Positions 34,716 to 60,000 of a DNA stretch of 60,000 nucleotides are shown in pieces. The notes below the pieces were generated by a model. The model saw only the letters and a list, made by a program, of their open reading frames with translations. It was not told the DNA's origin and made no database searches. Every line of letters begins with the position of its first letter. Positions within the stretch are counted from its first letter, which is position 1. The translations under genes and the position numbers were made by a program. This DNA comes from Glandiceps talaboti (taxonomy: Eukaryota > Hemichordata > Enteropneusta > Spengelidae), in NCBI RefSeq assembly GCF_964340395.1, contig NC_135550.1, positions 33,574,176-33,634,175 of the forward strand. The letters are read 5' to 3'.

Positions 34716-36415
34716 ATTTAGTTTTTATTATTTAAAAGGCTATGGATAACCAAGTTGCATTAATTGTAGCGTTGGTTTTGATTTTGAAGTGTTTTGTTTC
34801 CTTTTTTTTAAAACTCATTTCGTTTGGGAGGCACTTAATCAACCAACAATCAGATGCACTAACCTTTTGCTATTATGATGTTATTAAATCTGTGTATAAA
34901 GATTAATTGTTAAGCTTACATGGCATTGTCAAATGTAGGAAATTATTGCCCAAAAGGGTCTTAATAGCCTAAAAAATTGCCTTTAAGAGTATATTAACCT
35001 CCAAATCCCCTAGGACCCACCAGAGGTTGACATATCTACACTTCAAGCTCTTTCCCATACCTTTTTTTTATCACTATCAAGATGCTATTAAACTTTTTTC
35101 TTTTTTTTAAATTTAAACATATGCTAATTACACGATGGTGCTGTCTTGAAGATATTATACGAGACGTAGTCAAATAGTCCACTCTCTGAGTCATGATGAA
35201 ATACCTGGCAGGTGAATGTGATGTGTTGAGGTTGGGGCCATCATATTTTAGAAACAAGTGATGGGGTCAGCCTGTTTTGGGGGGTTTTACAGAGAGGAGA
35301 GGTCATTCAGAGACCCTTTGTCAACCAGATGCAATTATCGATCAACTCTCCCCAACGGAGAAAATTACCAGTCCCTAATATAGAAATGAATATGCAAATG
35401 TGTTACCAGTAAGGGACCAAGGGTATGTATTACACATATCGTGTGAAAGAACCCACATAGTGTATACTGTACTGTTCGACAAGTACGATGTATGTATGTT
35501 GGTTGGCTGATGTAGTTGTACATATATTATGACCTCTAACTTTTAACTCTAATTTTAACCCAACCCTATTTTGGGTTCATTCCATTTTCCTCCAAGCATT
35601 GTCAATATGCAAGCTATTTCAATTGGTGATGCATTAAATTATGTCGGATGTATACTGAAATTATTCAAGCGTTTCATGACTACATGTGGCTAGCAACCTT
35701 TATACCGACATGAATTTATCGTAACAATGTTTGTAATGCAACGTGTAACGCCCCTCTGAAATGCATTTGAAAGCGAAATTAATGTTGTTATTCACTCTTA
35801 GGTTCTACTGATTACCATTTATAGCGCCAAGTCTCACAAGTGTTTACTATTTTCTAACCTCTTTACGATAGAAATATTGGACCGTATTTGAGTGATGTCA
35901 TATACTTTTTTGGCGAATTTTGAAACGAAATATCCCTATCCCTACACCCTATCCAAATGAATTTGGACAATCCGTTGAGTTACTCCAGATGTTGGACAAC
36001 TTAACAGTAACATATTCAATCGAAAGAAGTTTCAGTTTCGGTTGTACATCTCTATTTGGAAGTATATAATATAGTCATAATTCGAATCCACATACCATAC
36101 GTTTGTGTTTACTGATTTGGTTCATACAAAGTTGGCAAATTTAGTGTCCAATAGTTATGTTTTCGGGAGTAACATCATTGTTGAAATTATTGCTCTGTTA
36201 CTTTATCATTTTTACAGTGTATTGGTACGTAACGTCAATGTGGGCTTTCTTATAATATAGTCAGTGAAACGGTGAATGTATGCACGATTTGTTTGCATGT
36301 ACAATATTCAATATGGTAACCAGATCACAAGTCGACTATCACAGATTAGCTAGGTGATAGATACATTACTTTTGGCATTGCTCTCAGACTATCCGACTAT
36401 TCTTGTTTCTCCATG
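34716..36415. other. Intergenic, upstream of the RAD54L2-like gene; nothing recognised
   Basis: AT-rich DNA without recognised frames, repeats or a clear core promoter. Confidence 0.45.
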
Positions 36416-36604
36416 TGTGCCATAATATACAGAGACCTATTTATGTTGTGCCATAATATACAGGGGCCTATTTATGTTATGCCATAACATACAGGGGCCT
36501 ATTTATGTTCTGCCATAATATACAAAAACCTATTTATGTTGTGCCATAATATACAGAGACCTATTTATGTTGTGCCATAATATACAGAGGCCTATTTATG
36601 TTGT
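36416..36604 (+). repeat. Short minisatellite, 31-bp unit, 6 copies
   Basis: The unit is tgccataatatacagagacc followed by tatttatgttg, with small variants (gggcc, aaacc, ttatg). It ends about 350 bp before the predicted start codon of the RAD54L2-like gene, so it may lie in its promoter or 5' UTR. Confidence 0.93.
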
Positions 36605-36954
36605 TTGGGCACAGAGAATCACACAGATCCAGCCAAAGTATATCGAAGGAAATGGAATAAATCTTTACGGTAGACTTTGGAATATATTAACCGATGACTG
36701 TTCGATGGGCGTAAGCTTATAGGTCTACACACTTTAGTGCTTGGCAAAATTTCAAGGTGAAATTTCAATTACTGCTATCATTAGATCTCTAGATTATGAT
36801 ATGACAACAGTATTGTAAACAAAGAAGAATGACAATATAAATCATTATTTCGTTGTTTCAATTTGATAAGAATATTTAATTCTGTCTGTTCAACAGATGT
36901 GATACTATGTCTCTAAAGGTTTCCATAATGGTTTACTGAGTTAATTCAACAAGT

Positions 36955-54786
<17,832 letters not shown>

Positions 54787-54939
54787 ACACATTCACAGAA
54801 TGGATGGCATATCTTGGAGTATCCACATGCCCTTTCGTAATATGTTTTCCGATATTCAAGCGAGCATTATATTCTATAATTCAAATAACTCATATTATGA
54901 TGAGAACACTATCTGTACATATATTATTTATTTCGGATG

Positions 54940-56850
54940 TGCCTATATCAGTACATGTACTATTGGTATGTTTATGTACCTATATCAGTACATGTACTAC
55001 TAGTATGTTTATGTGCCTATATCAGTACATGTACTACTAGTATGTTTATGTGCCTATTTCAGTACATGTACTACTAGTATGTTTATGTGACTATATCAGT
55101 ACATGTACTACTAGTATGTTTATGTGCCTATATCAGTACATGTACTACTAGTATGTTTATGTGCCTATATCAGTACATGTACTATTGGTATGTTTATGTA
55201 CCTATATCAGTACATGTACTACTAGTATGTTTATGTGACTATATCAGTACATGTACTACTAGTATGTTTATGTGCCTATATCAGTACATGTACTATTGGT
55301 ATGTTTATGTACCTATATCAGTACATGTACTACTAGTATGTTTATGTGACTATATCAGTACATGTACTACTAGTATGTTTATGTGCCTATATCAGTACAT
55401 GTACTATTGGTATGTTTATGTACCTATATCAGTACATGTACTACTAGTATGTTTATGTGACTATATCAGTACATGTACTACTAGTATGTTTATGTGACTA
55501 TATCAGTACATGTACATCACTAGTATATTTATGTACCTATATCAGTACATGTACTACTAGTATGTTTATGTACCTATATCAGTACATGTACTACTAGTAT
55601 GTTTATGTGCCTATATCAGTACATGTACTACTAGTATGTTTATGTACCTATATCAGTACATGTACAACTAGTATATTTATGTACCTATATCAGTACATGT
55701 ACTACTAGTATGTTTATGTACCTATATCAGTACATGTACAACTAGTATGTTTATGTACCTATATCAGTACATGTACTACTAGTATGTTTATGTACCTATA
55801 TCAGTACATGTACTACTAGTATGTTTATGTGCCTATATCAGTACATGTACAACTAGTATATTTATGTACCTATATCAGTAGATGTACTACTAGTATGTTT
55901 ATGTGACTATATCAGTACATGTACAACTAGTATATTTATGTGACTATATCAGTACATGTACTACTAGTATGTTTATGTGCCTATATCAGTACATGTACTA
56001 CTAGTATGTTTATGTGACTACATCAGTACATGTACAACTAGTATGTTTATGTGACTATATCAGTACATGTACTACTAGTATGTTTATGTGCCTATATCAG
56101 TACATGTACTACTAGGATGTTTATGTGCCTATATCAGTACATGTACTACTAGTATGTTTATGTGCCTATATCAGTACATGTACAACTAGTATATTTATGT
56201 GCCTATATCAGTACATGTACTACTAGTATGTTTATGTGACTATATCAGTACATGTACTACTAGTATGTTTATGTGACTATATCAGTACATGTACTACTAG
56301 TATGTTTATGTGACTATATCAGTACATGTACAACTAAGTATATTTATGTGACTATATCAGTACATGTACTACTAGTATGTTTATGTGCCTATATCAGTAC
56401 ATGTACTACTAGTATGTTTATGTGCCTATATCAGTACATGTACAACTAGTATGTTTATGTGCCTATATCAGTACATGTACTACCAGTGTATTTATGTGAC
56501 TATATCAGTACATGTACAACTAGTATATTTATGTGACTATATCAGTACATGTACTACTAGTATGTTTATGTGACTACATCAGTACATGTACTACTAGTAT
56601 GTTTATGTGACTATATCAGTACATGTACTACTAGTATGTTTATGTGACTATATCAGTACATGTACTACTAGTATGTTTATGTGCCTATATCAGTACATGT
56701 ACTATTGGTATGTTTATGTACCTATATCAGTACATGTACTACTAGTATGTTTATGTGACTATATCAGTACATGTACAACTAGTATATTTATGTGACTATA
56801 TCAGTACATGTACTACTAGTATGTTTATGTGCCTATATCAGTACAAGTAC
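54940..56850 (+). repeat. Minisatellite, 37-bp unit, about 51 copies, downstream of the RAD54L2-like gene
   Basis: The unit is tatgtttatgtgcctatatc followed by agtacatgtactactag. Variants are gtgcc/gtacc/gtgac, ctactag/caactag/ctattgg. Every unit holds the 12-bp palindrome agtacatgtact or a one-base variant. A leftover unit lies at about 58,058-58,100, beyond the TAGCAC element. The open frames across it (e.g. 55087-55497) are repeat artefacts. Confidence 0.97.
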
Positions 56851-56855
56851 AAAAA

Positions 56856-57946
56856 TACCGCCAATGGCGTTGTAGTACAACTGTACATATTTTAAAAATG
56901 TTTATCCATATGCTAGTCCATGCTAACAATAGGTGTTTATTTGCTGAATGACTATCCAGTTGCCTATCCAACCATGTTGCTATCTTTGTGATGTACGCGA
57001 TCATTTGGCTGTTGGTATGGGTGTGGTCATATTGCTAGATATATTTGCATACATTTTTAAATGTTTTTGTTCACTTGTGTATGAATTCCTGATATTATCT
57101 TTGCAATATACATGATCATTTGGCTGTTGCTATGGGCATGGTCTTGTTGCTAGGCACATTTGCATACATTTATTGAATGTTTATTCATTTGTCTTTCAAT
57201 TCCTGTTATCTTTGCAATATACGTGATTATTTGACTTGCTATGAGCGTGGTCTTGTTGCTAGGCAAATTTACATACATTTTTGTTATCTTTGTGAAATAC
57301 ACGGCCATTTGGCTGTTGCTATGGGCGTGGTCTTGTTGCTAGGGATATTTGCATACATTTTATTGAATGTTTACTCACTTGCCAACCAGATGATGTTATT
57401 TGAGCAAAATATACTGCCATTCGGTTGTTGCTAAGGGCGTAGTCATGGTTGCTAGGGCCAATTGTGTCAAAATATTTTGAAGAAAATCTGCAGAATAACT
57501 CTTCTAGAAACATCTCACCAAGTTTCAGTCTCATTGACCAAGTATTTTTTGAGATATAAATTTTTGACCATTTGACCATTCACATTTTTACATCTAATTT
57601 GCATATTACTCATGAGACCATTATATGCTTAATAGTTCTTCATCTATACACCCACAGATGCATCCCCATTAAATTTCAGCCCAATCTGCTGAGTAGTTTT
57701 GGAAGTATAGGTTTTTGACCAAAAAGGCACATTTTTAGCCCTTATTTGCATATTACAAAGGGAATCATCATGTCATGAACAAATCCTAATTTACTCACAC
57801 CTAAGAATGTCCCCATCAAATTTCATGCCAATCTGCCCAGTACGTTTGGAGTTTTTGACCCCAAAACCCAAATCTCTGATGCAATCATTTTGATTTGAAC
57901 AATTTCCCAAATAGACACAAGAAGTAACATGACCACCAAATATCAA

Positions 57947-57982
<36 letters not shown>

Positions 57983-58045
57983 GAGAGACAGACAGACACT
58001 TTGCCATGCCTATAGCACTACTGAACCCTCAGTTCAGTTGTGCTA
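56856..58045 (-). mobile_element. Dispersed TAGCAC element, copy C (1,190 bp), inserted in the 37-bp array
   Basis: Read on the minus strand it starts tagcacaactgaactgaggg (58,045 downward) and ends gccattggcggta (56,856). Internal order matches copy B: a (CA)n run at 57,945-57,977, segments with caaatttcatgccaatctgc, then four or more subunits of about 100 bp with gttgctatgggcgtggtctt. The 37-bp minisatellite is present on both sides, so this copy inserted into the array. Confidence 0.82.
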
Positions 58046-58440
58046 ACTAGTATCACGGTTTATGTGCCTATATCAGTACATGTACAACTAGTTTGTTTAT
58101 GATTATTATGGAAACACTAAGAATCATGTTTTATTTTTATTGTCCTAACTAAGGAGTTCATTATAGTCTCCGAATGGTTAGTATTGATCCCCCGGATTGC
58201 AAAAATACCAAACATAATGTATTCCCATAACATACTTCGATTTGTGTTTGTTAGAATATTAGTATAAAAAAGACTACTCACCTGTTGATGCTCTGTTTAC
58301 CAGGCGAATGCTCGTCAGGATTTTTTTGGAAACACTTTGAAGCTATTTTTTTGAGACCATGTGATTTTCATTTGTGCTTTTAATGCTATAAGAAGTTATT
58401 TATCAGTCTTTAAACACGTTCATCAGGTTGGTAAAACATA

Positions 58441-58621
58441 GTACCACGACCAAGGGTTCTTATTAGGCTTACGAGTAACGTTACGCGTTTCGTCTGTTCA
58501 GGTCGAGAATCTAACTATCCGCTTGGCTGGCTTTACAACTAGGCGGTGTGATGGCGATGCGGTAAAGAAACGGTCAGACACAACGTTACTCGTAAGTAAT
58601 AAGAACCTTTGGTTGTGGAAC
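58441..58621. mobile_element. Short MITE-like inverted-repeat element, about 180 bp
   Basis: gtaccacgaccaagggttct followed by tattaggcttacgagtaacgtt at the left is mirrored by aacgttactcgtaagtaata followed by agaacctttggttgtggaac at the right, about 40 bp with few differences. The interior is unrelated and relatively GC-rich. No coding capacity. Confidence 0.8.
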
Positions 58622-59387
58622 GTCTGTATGCATTTTTACCTTCAACGGACACGTCACTCAAGCCAATGGATTGGTTACTAAATTATTACGTGTACAAAAT
58701 AAACTGCCTAAGTGGAATAAAAATCTGTTTCAATGATTTAGCTGTAAATGGCTTGCCCACTCTCACGTAAATGGAAAATAGAAAAGAAAGTTTTTATCAT
58801 CATTTATAATGTGAGTATATGTTTGTTTTAAACATAAAACCAGTGTACTTGACTGTATTTTAGTAGCTACACTATTTGATGGAATTGTTATAACTTCCAA
58901 AGTCTATCAACAACACATAACCACAAGACAAACCATATTTTGATACTTGCAATTAAACTTGAACTGCCTTTATGTGCCTGATTGCAAACAGTGTTATTCG
59001 TATATTATTCGCCAAAATTCTGCTTGTTGAATTGAACAGTTTTCAAGTTTGTGATGTATTTTTGAGAGAATTTTTGAATTTGTCTATGCTGTGTGAGATA
59101 TATTAACAAGCCACAGATTCAGCTGAGTTTATAGACCAATTCAATGTTCATGATATATTATGAATTTAGAATTACTATGACTATAATTTGTGTTATCAAA
59201 TTATATCCTGTATATTTTAAATCAAATTTGTCAATGTAAATTGCGTATTGCAAAACTACATAAGTATTCATTATCGATATTAATATGACATTTTATGTAA
59301 TTTACGTAATTTGCAACTTTGTAATTTTCAATAAAGCAATTGTCTATCATATGAAAGCGTAGTTTATGGATGGGAGGGGGTCACCCT
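58622..59387. other. Intergenic, nothing recognised
   Basis: AT-rich DNA. An AATAAA at about 59,330 has no gene assigned to it. Confidence 0.45.
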
Positions 59388-59640
59388 GTTTTTGAAATTG
59401 GCAGTAGGGGGGTTGTGTTTTGGATTGTGATGGAAGAAGAAAATCCTTTTGTACAATGGCATATAGCCTTGTCTGAACTGACTGGTACATGTATAATTTA
59501 TTATTGTCCCTGTTTGTTACATACATTTCTTTAATATTACTTCTCGTAAGAGTTCAAACATAACTCTACATATACATGTATTATCTAGCTACCACACTAG
59601 TTACAGAACATGTCATGTAAATGATTGGCTGTTTCACAAT
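59388..59640 (+). repeat. Dispersed repeat, copy 2 (partner at 34.5 kb)
   Basis: It shares ordered blocks with 34,457-34,715, including tttttgaaattggcagtagg, gtgttttggattgtgatgg, tacaatggcat, tttaatattactt and agttacagaacatgtcatgt. Same strand as copy 1. Confidence 0.75.
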
Positions 59641-60000
59641 TAATACTTCACTTATATTGCAGTTTGGGGCAAAAGTGAACTTGAATGTTTCGTAATGGTG
59701 ATCTTCATAGAAAGTTAATAAAAGAAGTTAATCTAAATTGTTCTAATCTTCAGTATGAAGAGTAGATGCACTTTCTATTTTGGACACTACATGTTATCGA
59801 TACTATTAATCACCACATCTCGTCATTCCAGTTTCTATTCAGTATTATACACTAGGTATGACCACCTAAAGTTCTCTAACATACCAGTGACTTTACTATA
59901 CAGGCAATATTAATGCCACTGAACCAATTTTACGGGCCCATTTTTATGTGACATGGGAAACTCATTTAAAACTTAACTTACATTAACGTTAGCTTCGAAA

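Noticed and set aside
55087-55497. 136-codon frame and similar frames in the 37-bp array
   Set aside because: Repeat artefacts; no start context, domain or splice support.

Overview
The window is animal nuclear DNA, AT-rich, with genes split into short exons by GT-AG introns. It carries a tRNA-derived SINE, a decayed non-LTR retrotransposon and many microsatellites. The two recognisable genes and the SINE tail type suggest a marine invertebrate (deuterostome or lophotrochozoan). I cannot name the species.

Two protein genes lie on the + strand. (1) About 4.0-26.2 kb holds the 3' part of an EML-type (echinoderm microtubule-associated protein-like) gene: 15 exons from the HELP motif to the stop codon, 669 codons including the stop. 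Its N-terminal exons lie upstream of the window or are unrecognised. (2) 36,955-54,786 holds an apparently complete RAD54L2/ARIP4-type SNF2-family ATPase gene: 18 exons, 4,449 nt, 1,482 codons plus stop, with every splice phase consistent. Its low-complexity region is N-terminal, and the protein ends shortly after the helicase C-terminal lobe.

Layout: 1-4 kb, a 59-bp and a 32/43-bp tandem array, then intron or upstream DNA. 4-26.2 kb, EML exons separated by introns filled with unrelated minisatellites (units of 27, 28, 31, 38, 39, 41 and 44 bp), a SINE and a Harbinger-like inverted-repeat element. 26.2-36.9 kb, intergenic: a copy of a dispersed element here called the TAGCAC element, a 1.8-kb minisatellite, a minus-strand reverse-transcriptase relic and a short 31-bp array. 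36.9-54.8 kb, the RAD54L2-like gene, with a 27-bp minisatellite, a 240-bp ATCA microsatellite, a CCAA-rich tract, a second TAGCAC copy, a 330-bp fold-back and a 130-bp MITE in its introns. 54.8-60 kb, a 1.9-kb 37-bp minisatellite interrupted by a third TAGCAC copy, a small MITE and a dispersed repeat also present near 34.5 kb.

The two genes have no obvious functional link: one product binds microtubules, the other remodels chromatin or DNA-protein complexes. I found no operon, CRISPR array, phage or new multi-gene system. The unusual features are the density of different minisatellites, the three-copy dispersed element, a cassette-like EML exon, and the rearranged low-complexity layout of the RAD54L2-like protein.
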